A stretch of 64,000 bases of DNA from Cellulomonas sp. NS3 (lineage in GTDB: Bacteria; Actinomycetota; Actinomycetes; Actinomycetales; Cellulomonadaceae): assembly GCF_024757985.1 (NCBI RefSeq), contig NZ_CP103289.1, forward strand, positions 930,001 through 994,000, written 5' to 3'. Shown in pieces: positions 51,546 to 61,131 of the stretch; within the stretch, counting starts at the first letter, position 1, and the number at the start of each line of letters is the position of its first letter. The position numbers and the translations under genes are program-made. The notes under the pieces are model-generated. The model did no database searches and had not been told where the DNA came from. It saw only the letters and a list, made by a program, of their open reading frames with translations.

Positions 51546-53069
51546 GTGAGCCAGCCCACCCCCGTCGTCGAGATGCGTGGCATCTCCATCGAGTTCCCCG
51601 GCGTCAAGGCGCTCCAGGACGTCGACTTCACGCTCCGCCCCGGCGAGGTCCACGCCCTCATGGGCGAGAACGGCGCCGGCAAGTCGACGCTGATCAAGGC
51701 CCTCACGGGGGTCTACGCGATCGACTCCGGCAGCATCGTGGTGGACGGAGACCCCCACACGTTCACCGGCCCCGCCGCGGCGCAGGCCGCCGGGATCAGC
51801 ACGGTGTACCAGGAGGTCAACCTCTGCGCGAACCTCACGGTCGCGGAGAACGTCATGCTCGGCCACGAGCCGCGCCGGCTCGGCGCGATCGACTGGCGGG
51901 CCATGCGCCGCGCCGCCGCGGAGCACCTGGCCCGGCTCGACCTCGACATCGACCCGTCCTCGCTGCTGTCGTCGCACTCGATCGCCGTCCAGCAGCTCGT
52001 CGCGATCTCGCGCGCGATGGTCGTCGACGCGAAGGTCCTCATCCTCGACGAGCCCACGTCGAGCCTCGACGCCGACGAGGTCCGCCAGCTGTTCGCGGTG
52101 ATGCGCTCGCTGCGCGCCCGCGGCGTCGCGATCCTGTTCGTGAGCCACTTCCTCGAGCAGGTGTACGAGATCAGCGACCGCATGACGATCCTGCGCAACG
52201 GGCGGCTCGTGGGGGAGTACGCGACCGCCGAGCTGCCGCGCCTCGAGCTCGTGTCGAGGATGATCGGGACGTCGATGCAGGTGCTCGAGCAGCTCGAGGA
52301 GGCCCCCAAGCGCTCGGTCGCGGCGCGCGCCGACACCACGCCGTACCTGCAGGCCATCGGGCTGGGACGGCGCGGGGCCATCGAGCCGTTCGACCTCGAC
52401 GTCTACGCGGGCGAGGTCGTCGGGCTCGCGGGCCTGCTCGGCTCGGGCCGCACCGAGCTCGCGCGCCTGCTCACGGGCGCCGACCGGGCGGACGCGGGCA
52501 CCGTCCAGGTCGAGGGCGTGGCGACCCGGCTGCGCACGCCGCGGACGGCGCTCGGCCACAAGATCGCGTTCTCCTCGGAGGACCGCAAGGGCGAGGGCGT
52601 CATCGGCGACCTGACCGTCCGGGAGAACATCATGCTCGGGCTCCAGGCCGAGCGCGGGTGGGCCCGGCGCATCTCGGCGAAGCGGGCCGACGAGGTCGTC
52701 ACGACGTACGTCGAGGCGCTCGGCATCCGCCCCGCCGACCCGGACGCGCTGCTGCGCAACCTCTCGGGCGGCAACCAGCAGAAGGTGCTGCTCGCGCGCT
52801 GGCTCGCGACGGCCCCACGGCTCCTCGTGCTCGACGAGCCGACGCGCGGGATCGACGTCGGCGCCAAGGCCGAGATCCAGCGGCTCGTGGCCGAGCTGGC
52901 GGCGGACGGCATGGCGGTCGTGTTCATCTCGGCCGAGCTCGAGGAGGTCCTGCGCCTGAGCCACCGCATCGCGGTGCTGCGGGACCGTGTGAAGATCGCC
53001 GAGGTCGCCGGCGACGAGGTCGAGCTCGACCAGGTCGTCGAGCTCATCGCCAGCGGAGGACGGTCATGA
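51546..53069 (+). CDS. Sugar ABC transporter ATP-binding protein, YtfR-like
   Basis: 507 residues from GTG 51546 after GGAAGG. Two ABC domains: [16 protein letters not shown] and [15 protein letters not shown] in the first; [31 protein letters not shown] and [20 protein letters not shown] in the second. Overlaps the first permease gene by ATGA. Confidence 0.94.
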   Translation: MSQPTPVVEMRGISIEFPGVKALQDVDFTLRPGEVHALMGENGAGKSTLIKALTGVYAIDSGSIVVDGDPHTFTGPAAAQAAGISTVYQEVNLCANLTVAENVMLGHEPRRLGAIDWRAMRRAAAEHLARLDLDIDPSSLLSSHSIAVQQLVAISRAMVVDAKVLILDEPTSSLDADEVRQLFAVMRSLRARGVAILFVSHFLEQVYEISDRMTILRNGRLVGEYATAELPRLELVSRMIGTSMQVLEQLEEAPKRSVAARADTTPYLQAIGLGRRGAIEPFDLDVYAGEVVGLAGLLGSGRTELARLLTGADRADAGTVQVEGVATRLRTPRTALGHKIAFSSEDRKGEGVIGDLTVRENIMLGLQAERGWARRISAKRADEVVTTYVEALGIRPADPDALLRNLSGGNQQKVLLARWLATAPRLLVLDEPTRGIDVGAKAEIQRLVAELAADGMAVVFISAELEEVLRLSHRIAVLRDRVKIAEVAGDEVELDQVVELIASGGRS

Positions 53070-54112
53070 AGGACGCACTGACGACGTTCACGCGCAGCCG
53101 GATCTTCTGGCCGGTCGTCGCCCTGGTCGCGCTGCTCGTCGCGAACACCCTCAAGACCAGCAGCTTCCTGAGCGTGCGGGTCCAGGACGGGCACCTGTTC
53201 GGGGCGCTCGTCGACATCGCGCGCAACAGCTCGCCGCTCCTGCTGGTCGCGCTCGGCATGACGCTCGTGATCGCGACGCGCGGGATCGACCTCTCGGTCG
53301 GCGCGGTCGTGGCGATCTCCGGGGCGGTCGCGTGCTCGTTCATCGCGTCGTCGCCCGACCCGGCGAGCCCGGTCACGGTGCTCACGGCGGTCGGGATCGC
53401 GGTCGCGCTGTCGCTCGTGCTCGGCGTGTGGAACGGGTTCCTCGTGTCCGTGGTCGGGATCCAGCCGATCATCGCGACGCTCGTGCTCATGACCGCGGGC
53501 CGCGGCATCGCGATGCTCATCACGGGCGGGCAGATCACGACCGTCAACTCCCCGCCGTTCAAGACGATCGGCTCGGGCTTCTGGCTCGGGCTGCCGGTCG
53601 CGGTGTGGGTCGCCGGCACGGTGTTCGTCGCGGTCGCGGTGCTGACGCGCCGCACGGCCCTCGGGATGCTGCTCGAGTCGGTCGGCATCAACCCGTCGGC
53701 CTCGCGCCTCGCGGGCGTGCACGCCCGGACCCTGATCTGGACGGCGTACGCCCTCGCGGCGACGTTCGCCGGCATCGCGGGCCTCATGATCAGCTCGAAC
53801 GTCATGGCGGCCGACGCGAACAACGCGGGCCTGTTCATCGAGCTCGACGCGATCCTCGCGGTCGTCATCGGCGGCACCTCGCTCGCGGGCGGCAAGTTCT
53901 CGCTCTCGGGCACGCTCGTCGGGGTGCTCGTCATCGTCACGCTCACGCTGACCGTGACGATCCTCGGGGTCCCGCCGTCGGTCACGCCGCTCTTCAAGGC
54001 CGTCGTCGTCATCGCGGTGTGCCTCCTGCAGTCCCCGGTCGTCCGGGCCAAGCTCGCCGCGCGCCGACGCCCCGCCGTCGTCGCGCCCGTCCCCGCGAAG
54101 GTCGGTGCCTGA
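53066..54112 (+). CDS. Sugar ABC permease, YtfT-like
   Basis: 348 residues from ATG 53066. CUT2 permease with LVALGMTLVIATRGIDLSVGAVVAISGAVACSFI, VGIQPIIATLVLMTAGRGIAMLI and the coupling loop ESVGINPSASRLAGVHARTLIWTAYALAA. One of two different permeases in this operon, as in ytfT-yjfF. Its stop and the next ATG share a base (TGATG). Confidence 0.94.
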   Translation: MKDALTTFTRSRIFWPVVALVALLVANTLKTSSFLSVRVQDGHLFGALVDIARNSSPLLLVALGMTLVIATRGIDLSVGAVVAISGAVACSFIASSPDPASPVTVLTAVGIAVALSLVLGVWNGFLVSVVGIQPIIATLVLMTAGRGIAMLITGGQITTVNSPPFKTIGSGFWLGLPVAVWVAGTVFVAVAVLTRRTALGMLLESVGINPSASRLAGVHARTLIWTAYALAATFAGIAGLMISSNVMAADANNAGLFIELDAILAVVIGGTSLAGGKFSLSGTLVGVLVIVTLTLTVTILGVPPSVTPLFKAVVVIAVCLLQSPVVRAKLAARRRPAVVAPVPAKVGA

Positions 54113-55164
54113 TGATCGTCCACGAGCTCGAGCCCGCTCCCAGCCCCACCGGCGGCACGCCGCCCTCCGGGGCAGCCGGCGGCGCCCTCACCCGCGTCGC
54201 GTCCGCGCTGCGTCTCGACCGGCGCTACGTGCCGGTGATCGGCACGCTCGTCGTGCTGCTCGGCATGTTCGTGCTCGGCGCGAGCCGCTACGAGAACTTC
54301 CTCTCGGGCCGCGTCATCTCGAACCTGCTGATCAACAACTCCTACCTCGTCGTGCTCGCGGTCGGCATGACGTTCGTCATCATCGCGGGCGGCATCGACC
54401 TGTCGGTCGGGGCGGTCGTCGCGCTGTCCGGCATCACCGCCGCGTCGCTGTTCCAGAGCGGCTGGCCCGCGTCCGTCGTGATCCCGCTCGTGATCCTCAT
54501 CGGCTCGGTGCTCGGCCTGGTCGTCGGCGTCATGGTGCACGTGTTCGAGATACAGCCGTTCATCGCGACGCTCGCCGCGATGTTCCTGGCGCGCGGGCTC
54601 GCGTACGTCGTGAGCCTGTCGTCGATCCCGATCACCGACGAGACGATCGTGTGGCTGTCGAGCACGCGCATCCCGATCGGGGAGACGTGGTCGCTCACGC
54701 CGAGCGGCATCATCGCGCTGCTGGTCGTCGCGGTCGCGTTCGTGGTGCTGCACTACACGCGGTTCGGCCGCACGGTGTACGCGATCGGCGGCGGGGAGCA
54801 GTCGGCGGTGCTCATGGGCCTGCCGGTCGCGCGCACCAAGGTGCTGATCTACGTCATCAGCGGCACCTGCGCGGGCATCGCCGGGTTCCTGTTCACGGTG
54901 TTCTCGCGCTCGGGCTACTCGCTCACGGGCGTCGGGATGGAGCTCGACGCGATCGCGGCGGTCGTCATCGGCGGCACGCTGCTCACGGGCGGCAGCGGCT
55001 TCGTGCTGGGCTCGGTGCTGGGGGTCCTGGTGCTCGGCCTGATCCAGACGATCATCACGTTCGAGGGCACGCTCAGCTCGTGGTGGACGCGCATCGTCAT
55101 CGGCGCGCTGCTGCTGGCGTTCGTCGTCATCCAGCGGCTGCTGCTGGTCCGCCGCCGCGTGTAG
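54112..55164 (+). CDS. Sugar ABC permease, YjfF-like
   Basis: 350 residues from ATG 54112. An N-terminal Ala/Pro-rich cytoplasmic tail, then membrane helices with LAVGMTFVIIAGGIDLSVGAVVALSGITAASL, FEIQPFIATLAAMFLARGLAYVV, coupling loop YAIGGGEQSAVLMGLPVARTKVLIY and ELDAIAAVVIGGTLLTGGSGFVLGSVLGVLVLGLIQTII. Heterodimeric partner of the preceding permease. Confidence 0.94.
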   Translation: MIVHELEPAPSPTGGTPPSGAAGGALTRVASALRLDRRYVPVIGTLVVLLGMFVLGASRYENFLSGRVISNLLINNSYLVVLAVGMTFVIIAGGIDLSVGAVVALSGITAASLFQSGWPASVVIPLVILIGSVLGLVVGVMVHVFEIQPFIATLAAMFLARGLAYVVSLSSIPITDETIVWLSSTRIPIGETWSLTPSGIIALLVVAVAFVVLHYTRFGRTVYAIGGGEQSAVLMGLPVARTKVLIYVISGTCAGIAGFLFTVFSRSGYSLTGVGMELDAIAAVVIGGTLLTGGSGFVLGSVLGVLVLGLIQTIITFEGTLSSWWTRIVIGALLLAFVVIQRLLLVRRRV

Positions 55165-55210
55165 CGGCTCGAAGGTCTCGCGGGGGGAGGGGCCTCCTTC
55201 TCGCGCGCGT

Positions 55211-55226
55211 TCTACAACGTCGTAGA
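55211..55226 (+). promoter_or_regulatory. Inverted repeat before the arabinofuranosidase gene
   Basis: TCTACAACGTCGTAGA: perfect TCTAC/GTAGA arms around an ACGT-containing centre, 13 bases before the ATG and next to the ribosome site. It could be a regulator site or a weak hairpin affecting translation. Confidence 0.4.
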
Positions 55227-55239
55227 GAAGGAGAAGCCC

Positions 55240-58200
55240 ATGACAGCTCCGTCAGCACGCCTGCGCCTCCCGGCGCGGATCGCGGCCCTCGGGCTCGTCG
55301 GGACGCTCGGGCTCGTCGCCCTGCCGTCCGCGACGGGTGCCGCGTCCGCCGCACCGCCGCCCGGGACGGTGCCCGAGGGGGCGTGGGTCGAGGAGTTCGA
55401 CGCGTCCGCCCTCGGCGACGACTGGTCGGTGGTCAACGAGACGCCCGCGAACCTGTCGCTCACCGCGAACCCGGGCAACCTCACGCTCACCTCGCTCGCC
55501 GGCGACACGTGGCAGACGTCCAACACCGCGCGGAACGTCGTGCTCGTCGACGTGCCGGTCGGGGACTTCACGGCCGTCACGCAGGTCACCGCGCCGGTCG
55601 CCGCCGACTTCCAGGGCGCCGGCCTGATCGCGTGGCGCGACATGGACAACTACGTCCGCGCCGGCCTCGCGCACGTCTCGTTCGCCGAGGGCGGGCCCGT
55701 CGTGATCGAGAACGGCGTCGAGACCGCCGCGACGTACGGCTCGACGTTCACGGCGCGCCCGGGCTCGGCGTCCGAGGTCCTCCGGCTCCAGCGCACGGGC
55801 GACACGATCACCACGAGCTACTGGGCGGACGGTGCCTGGGCGACCGCCGCCGAGGTCACCGTCGGCTTCGACGTCACGCAGGTCGGCGTCTACGCGCTCG
55901 CGTCGCAGGCCGGGATCGCGCACGACGCCGTCTTCGACTGGTTCGCGGTCGACGCCGCCGAGGGGCAGCCGTTCGTGCCCACGGGTGACGTGACGCTGCA
56001 CGGCCCGGGCGACGAGCTCCGGCACCTGACCGTCGCGACCGACGACGACGCGCGCGCGCTCGAGCTCTCCGCGACGCGGCCCGACTCGACGGTCGCGCTC
56101 ACCGTGACCCCCGTCGAGGGCGGCGCCGACGGCGCGGTCCACCTCGCCGCCGGCGACCGGCCGGTCGTCGTGGCCGACGAGGCGCTCGTGCTCGGCGACG
56201 CGGGCCAGGACCCCGCGAACCTGCGGTTCGTCGACGCGGGCGGCTCGCGCCTCGTGCTCGAGGTGCTGGGTGGGACCGGCGGCTTCGTGGCCGTCGCGCA
56301 CGGCGGCGCGCTCGTCGTCGGCCCGCGCGACGAGGCGGTGCGGCTCACGCTCGAGGGCGTGCGCGCCGAGCACGCGACGATCACCGTCGACGCGTCCGGC
56401 CCGACCGTCGACATGAGCGACGACCTCTACGGCATCTTCTACGAGGACATCAACCGCGCGGCGGACGGCGGGCTCTACGCCGAGCTCGTGCAGAACCGGT
56501 CGTTCGAGTACTCGACCGCCGACAACGCCTCCTACACCCCGCTCACGTCGTGGGAAGAGGTCGAGCGCGGCGGCGCCACGGGCAGCATCGAGGCGGTCGA
56601 CGACGCCGAGCGCCTGAACGAGAACAACCGCACCTACCTGCGGCTCGACCTCGACGAGGCGGGCGCGGGTGCCGGCGCAGGGGTCGGCATCCGCAACCTC
56701 GGCTACAACACCGGCGTCTTCGTCGAGGCCGGCGAGACCTACCGCTTCTCGGCGTTCGTCCGCCGCACCGCCGACCACGACCGCCCGCTGACCGTCCGCG
56801 TCGAGTCCGCGGACGGCACCGAGGTCCTGGGGGAGACCACGGTCACCGCGGAGAGCGACGAGTGGACCAAGGTGACCGGCGAGATCGCCGCGACCGGCAC
56901 CTCGACGACGGGCCGCCTCGTCGTGCTCGCCGACGGCACCGGGACCGTGCGCCTCGACATGGTGTCGCTGTTCCCGACCGACACCTACCAGGGCCGGGAG
57001 AACGGGCTCCGGAAGGACCTCGCGCTGCTCATCGAGGAGATGGACCCGCAGTTCGTGCGGTTCCCGGGCGGCTGCGTCACCAACGTCGGCACGTTCGACC
57101 CGTACGAGGCGCCGAACTACGACCGCAAGCGCACGTACCGCTGGAAGGAGACCATCGGCCCGCTCGAGGAGCGCCCGACCAACTACAACTTCTGGGGCTA
57201 CAACCAGTCGTACGGCCTCGGCTACCTCGAGTACTTCCTGTTCGCCGAGGACCTCGGCGCCGAGCCGCTGCCCGTCGTCTCGGTCGGCGTCAACGGCTGC
57301 GGCGGACCCGCGCCGCTGACCGATCCCGAGAAGCTCCAGGAGTGGGTGCAGGACACGCTCGACCTGATCGAGTTCGCCAACGGCGACGTCACGACCGAGT
57401 GGGGCGCCGTGCGCGCGTCGCTCGGCCACCCCGAGCCGTTCGGGCTCGAGTACATCGGACTCGGCAACGAGGAGGTCCAGCGCGAGTTCCTCACGAACTA
57501 CCCGCTGTTCCACGACGCCATCCGCGCCGCCCACCCGGACATCAAGATCATCTCGAACTCGGGTCAGACGTCCGCGGGCGCGTGGTTCGACGAGCTCTGG
57601 GACTTCGCCCGGGACCAGGACGCCGACCTCGTCGACGAGCACTACTACAACTCCCCGGACTGGTTCCTCGCGAACACGCACCGCTACGACGACTACGACC
57701 GCACCGGTCCGAAGGTCTTCATCGGCGAGTACGCCTCGCGCGGCAACACGTTCGGCAACGCGCTCGCCGAGGCCGCCTTCATGACGGGCATCGAGCGCAA
57801 CTCCGACGTCATCGAGCTCGCGTCCTACGCGCCGCTGCTCGCCAACCAGGACTACGTGCAGTGGGCGCCGGACGCGATCTGGTTCGACAACGCCCGGGCG
57901 TACGGCTCCGCGAACTACTACGTGCAGAAGCTCTTCGCCACGAACCAGGGCGACGAGGTCCTCGCGAGCACGCTGACCGGGGCGGGCGGCGAGGTGGCGC
58001 CCGACGTGACCGGCGGCGTGGGCCTGTCCACGTGGCGCACCCAGGCCGCGTACGACGACGTCCGGGTCACCGCGAACGACACCGGCGAGGTGCTCCTCGC
58101 GGAGGACTTCGCGGACGGCACGGCCGACGGCTGGACCGCCACGAGCGGGCAGTGGGCCGTGACGGACGGCGAGTACGTGCAGTCCGACGGCGGGGTCGAG

Positions 58201-59136
58201 GACGCCCGCTCGACGGGCCCCGCGGCCGGCTGGAGCAACTACACCTACGAGGTCGACGCCCGGAAGATCTCCGGCACCGAGGGCTTCCTCGTGATGTTCG
58301 GCGTGCAGGACACCGGGAACTACTACTGGTGGAACCTCGGCGGGTGGAACAACACCCGCTCGGCGATCCAGCAGGCCACCGGCGGCGGCGCGACCGAGGT
58401 CACCGGGAGCACCACGACGATCGAGACCGGCCGCACCTACCGGGTCAAGATCGAGGTCTCCGGGCGCACGGTCAAGGCCTACCTCGACGGCGAGCTCGTC
58501 ACCGAGTTCACCGACACCACGAGCGACGAGGACGTCCACCAGGTCGTCACGCGGGACCGCGAGACCGGCGACACGATCGTCAAGCTCGTGAACTCCTCGG
58601 CCGAGACGATCCGCACGGACGTCACCGTCGAGGGCGCGCCGGTCTCCGAGACCGGGACGATCACCGAGCTCACCGCGGACTCGCTCGCCGCGACGAACAC
58701 CATGGCGGACCCGGAGAACGTCGTCCCGGTCACGCGCACGTCCGAGCGGCTCGGCAACGCGTTCACGTACGACGCGCCCGCGCACTCGGTCACGGTGATC
58801 CGGCTCGCGCCGGGCGGCGAGAAGGCGCCGTCGACCACGGCCGTCCAGCTCGCGCCGGCGAAGGTCAAGGCCGGCAAGGAGTCGAGGGCGACGGTCACCG
58901 TCCGCGCGCAGGACGGCCCCAGCTCGACGACCCCGGCCGCCGGGACGGTGACCCTGCTCGTGGGCGACCGCGTCGTCGGCGAGGCGAGGCTCGACAAGGG
59001 CCGCGCCCGGTTCACCCTGCCGGCCGACCTCGCCCCGGGGACGCACACCGTGACGGCCCGCTACGGCGGGACGGCGACCGTGGCGCCCTCGGAAGGGACG
59101 GCGACGCTGACGGTCGAGGCGAAGCCGCGCAGCTGA
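55240..59136 (+). CDS. Secreted multidomain GH51 alpha-L-arabinofuranosidase
   Basis: 1298 residues from ATG 55240 after AAGGAGA. Signal peptide to about residue 38. Residues ~45-235: a concanavalin-like beta domain (WVEEFDASALGDDWSV...FDWFAVDA). Residues ~240-375: a beta region. Residues ~380-940: the GH51 core starting DLYGIFYEDINRAADGGLYAELVQNRSFEY and including a carbohydrate-binding module (ATGSIEAVDDA to LDMVSLFP). The acid/base is Glu744 in GLGNEE, the nucleophile Glu830 in FIGEYAS. A laminin-G-like domain (~950-1100) is inserted before the arabinofuranosidase C-terminal beta domain (VVTRDRETGDTIVKLVNSS). An Ig-like domain ends the protein; no sorting signal. It releases arabinofuranosyl residues from polymers outside the cell. 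Confidence 0.95.
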   Translation: MTAPSARLRLPARIAALGLVGTLGLVALPSATGAASAAPPPGTVPEGAWVEEFDASALGDDWSVVNETPANLSLTANPGNLTLTSLAGDTWQTSNTARNVVLVDVPVGDFTAVTQVTAPVAADFQGAGLIAWRDMDNYVRAGLAHVSFAEGGPVVIENGVETAATYGSTFTARPGSASEVLRLQRTGDTITTSYWADGAWATAAEVTVGFDVTQVGVYALASQAGIAHDAVFDWFAVDAAEGQPFVPTGDVTLHGPGDELRHLTVATDDDARALELSATRPDSTVALTVTPVEGGADGAVHLAAGDRPVVVADEALVLGDAGQDPANLRFVDAGGSRLVLEVLGGTGGFVAVAHGGALVVGPRDEAVRLTLEGVRAEHATITVDASGPTVDMSDDLYGIFYEDINRAADGGLYAELVQNRSFEYSTADNASYTPLTSWEEVERGGATGSIEAVDDAERLNENNRTYLRLDLDEAGAGAGAGVGIRNLGYNTGVFVEAGETYRFSAFVRRTADHDRPLTVRVESADGTEVLGETTVTAESDEWTKVTGEIAATGTSTTGRLVVLADGTGTVRLDMVSLFPTDTYQGRENGLRKDLALLIEEMDPQFVRFPGGCVTNVGTFDPYEAPNYDRKRTYRWKETIGPLEERPTNYNFWGYNQSYGLGYLEYFLFAEDLGAEPLPVVSVGVNGCGGPAPLTDPEKLQEWVQDTLDLIEFANGDVTTEWGAVRASLGHPEPFGLEYIGLGNEEVQREFLTNYPLFHDAIRAAHPDIKIISNSGQTSAGAWFDELWDFARDQDADLVDEHYYNSPDWFLANTHRYDDYDRTGPKVFIGEYASRGNTFGNALAEAAFMTGIERNSDVIELASYAPLLANQDYVQWAPDAIWFDNARAYGSANYYVQKLFATNQGDEVLASTLTGAGGEVAPDVTGGVGLSTWRTQAAYDDVRVTANDTGEVLLAEDFADGTADGWTATSGQWAVTDGEYVQSDGGVEDARSTGPAAGWSNYTYEVDARKISGTEGFLVMFGVQDTGNYYWWNLGGWNNTRSAIQQATGGGATEVTGSTTTIETGRTYRVKIEVSGRTVKAYLDGELVTEFTDTTSDEDVHQVVTRDRETGDTIVKLVNSSAETIRTDVTVEGAPVSETGTITELTADSLAATNTMADPENVVPVTRTSERLGNAFTYDAPAHSVTVIRLAPGGEKAPSTTAVQLAPAKVKAGKESRATVTVRAQDGPSSTTPAAGTVTLLVGDRVVGEARLDKGRARFTLPADLAPGTHTVTARYGGTATVAPSEGTATLTVEAKPRS

Positions 59137-59162
59137 CCGCAGCCGCCCGCACGGCGGTGACG

Positions 59163-59203
59163 CACCGGGGCCCCGGGTCGGTCGACGACCCGGGGCCCCG
59201 GTG
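59163..59203 (+). terminator. Terminator after the arabinofuranosidase gene
   Basis: A perfect 18-bp stem (CACCGGGGCCCCGGGTCG and its complement) around the loop GTCGA, 26 bases after the stop codon. End of the ytf-like operon. Confidence 0.9.
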
Positions 59204-59381
59204 GCGTCCCCGGCGCGAGCCCGGCGACCCGGATGCTGCGTCGAGCGGGTGAACTGTCGGGTATCCGGGGCTTCGACCGTTGCGCCCGATACACCCGTGA
59301 CGGAACATGAAGTCCGGCGGCACCGGAACGCGGCAGGGCTCGACGACGGGCCCCGGACGGGCCGTCTCAGGGGGGAAATCA

Positions 59382-60344
59382 GTGAACAAGCGTGGATCAG
59401 TCATGTCCGTCTCCGTCGCCGCGTGCGCGGCCGCGGTGCTGGTCACGGGTATGGCGGCGCCCGCGTCGGCCTACTCGAAGGGCCGCACCACGCAGCTCGG
59501 GGTCGCGGAGTGCGCGACCGACATCAACGAGCGCGGCACCATCGTGCTCCGGACGTCGCTCTACCGCGACGGCCGCACCCAGCCCCTCCCGGGGGGCCTC
59601 ACGTCCGCCTCGCTGATCAACAACCGTGGCCACGTGGTCGGCGCGGTCGACGGCCAGACGGCCGTCTGGAACGGCACCGAGACGGTCCTGCTGACGCCCG
59701 TGGACCCCGAGGACGCGTACGTGTTCGTCAACGCGATCAACGAGCGCGGCGACGTCGTCGGCACCTCCTCGCAGCTGGGCGGGGCGTCCCGCGCCTTCCT
59801 CCGCACCCGCGAGGGCGTCGTGACGGTGCTGTCCGCGCCGGGCGTGACCGCCGGGGCCAACGGGCTCAACGACCGCGGCCAGGTCGTCGGCTACGTGTTC
59901 GAGGACGGCGTCCAGGTCGCGGTGCGCTGGAACCGCGACGGCAGCATGACTCGCCTCGCGCCGCTCGCGGCGGGTGCCGGTGCGCTCGCGGACGACATCA
60001 ACGACAACGGCCAGGTCGTCGGGTACTCCTACGACGCGTCGGGCAGCGGGCGCATGCACGCGGTGCGCTGGACGCGCGCGGACCGCGTCGAGTCCCTCGA
60101 CCCGGTGGGCACGGCCATCGCGGGCGCGGTCGACGTGAACAAGTACGGGCGCGTCGTCGGCTCCCTCGCGCTCGACGGGGCGACGCAGCAGGGCTTCGTG
60201 CGCGACAGCTCCGGCCCCACGCGGGTCGTCCCGCTGAGCCAGGCGGGCCGCGTCGAGGTGCTCACCGCCGTCAACGACTACGGGCAGGCCGTCGGCTGCT
60301 CGTTCGGCGACTTCGACGAGAGCGCGGTCGTCTGGCGCTCCTGA
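59382..60344 (+). CDS. Secreted HAF-repeat protein
   Basis: 320 residues from GTG 59382 after GGGGGGAAA. Signal peptide SVSVAACAAAVLVTGMAAPASAYS. The mature part has at least seven HAF-type repeats with an (I/V/L)N-x-x-G-x-(I/V)VG core: INERGTIV, INNRGHVVG, INERGDVVG, LNDRGQVVG, INDNGQVVG, VNKYGRVVG and VNDYGQAVG. These repeats form a beta-propeller-like extracellular fold of unknown role. Confidence 0.88.
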   Translation: MNKRGSVMSVSVAACAAAVLVTGMAAPASAYSKGRTTQLGVAECATDINERGTIVLRTSLYRDGRTQPLPGGLTSASLINNRGHVVGAVDGQTAVWNGTETVLLTPVDPEDAYVFVNAINERGDVVGTSSQLGGASRAFLRTREGVVTVLSAPGVTAGANGLNDRGQVVGYVFEDGVQVAVRWNRDGSMTRLAPLAAGAGALADDINDNGQVVGYSYDASGSGRMHAVRWTRADRVESLDPVGTAIAGAVDVNKYGRVVGSLALDGATQQGFVRDSSGPTRVVPLSQAGRVEVLTAVNDYGQAVGCSFGDFDESAVVWRS

Positions 60345-60371
60345 GCTCCGTCGGGGACGCCCCCGGACGAC

Positions 60372-60409
60372 CAGCGCCCCCGGACCTCGACCGAGGCCCG
60401 GGGGCGCTG
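60372..60409. terminator. Bidirectional terminator
   Basis: The stem CAGCGCCCCCGG (60372-60383) pairs with CCGGGGGCGCTG (60398-60409). The 14-base loop contains a further CCTCG/CGAGG pairing. It lies between the convergent HAF-protein and KtrA genes. Confidence 0.85.
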
Positions 60410-60423
60410 CTGCGAGCGGGTCG

Positions 60424-61131
60424 TCAGGGCCGCGACGCGAAGCGCTCGAGCAGCTCGGCGTGGCCCGAGACGATGATGAGGTCGTTCGCGGAGATGCGCG
60501 TGTCCGGCTCCGCGTACACGAACTCGACGCCCGGGCTCTTGACCCCGATGACCGTGACGCCGTAGCGCTCGCGGATCTTCGACTGCGCGATCGTGAACCC
60601 CTGGGTCTCGCGCGGCGGGCGCATCTTGACGACCGTGAACCCGTCCTCGACCTCGATGTAGTCGAGCAGCTTGCCCGAGACGAGGTGCGCGACGCGCGAG
60701 CCGGCGTCGGCCTCGGGGAGGACGACGTGGTGGGCGCCGATGCGCTGCAGGATGCGCGCGTGCTCGGCGCTGATCGCCTTCGCCCAGATCTGCGGCGTGC
60801 CCAGGTCGACGAGGTTGCCGGTGATGAGGACCGACGCCTCGAGGTAGGACCCGACGCCGACGACCGCGACGGGGAAGTCGCGCGCGCCGAGCTGCTCGAG
60901 CGCCTCGGGGTTGGTGCAGTCGGCCTCGACGAGCGGGACGCGGCCCGCCCACTGCGCGACGAGCTGCGGGTCCCGCTCGACCGCGAGGACGTCCTGCCCG
61001 AGTCGTTCGAGCGTCGCGGCGATCGCGGACCCGAACCGGCCCAGGCCGATCACGAGCACGCCCGCGTCGCGCTTGGGCTCCTTGCTGCCGGGCGCGGAGC
61101 GGGTCCCGGGCTGCTGCGGTGCGTCAACCAA
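60424..61131 (-). CDS. Potassium uptake regulatory subunit, KtrA/TrkA type
   Basis: 235 residues from TTG 61131, overlapping the end of the KtrB-like gene by eight bases. RCK-N Rossmann domain with VLVIGLGRFGSAIAATLERLG (GxGxxG) and VPLVEADCTNPEALEQLG; RCK-C domain from about residue 155 (GFTIAQSKIRERYGVTVIGVKSPG). Cytoplasmic gating ring of a K+ transporter. The TTG start is the only one upstream of the conserved domain in this frame, and translation is probably coupled to ktrB. Confidence 0.94.
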   Translation of the reverse strand: MVDAPQQPGTRSAPGSKEPKRDAGVLVIGLGRFGSAIAATLERLGQDVLAVERDPQLVAQWAGRVPLVEADCTNPEALEQLGARDFPVAVVGVGSYLEASVLITGNLVDLGTPQIWAKAISAEHARILQRIGAHHVVLPEADAGSRVAHLVSGKLLDYIEVEDGFTVVKMRPPRETQGFTIAQSKIRERYGVTVIGVKSPGVEFVYAEPDTRISANDLIIVSGHAELLERFASRP

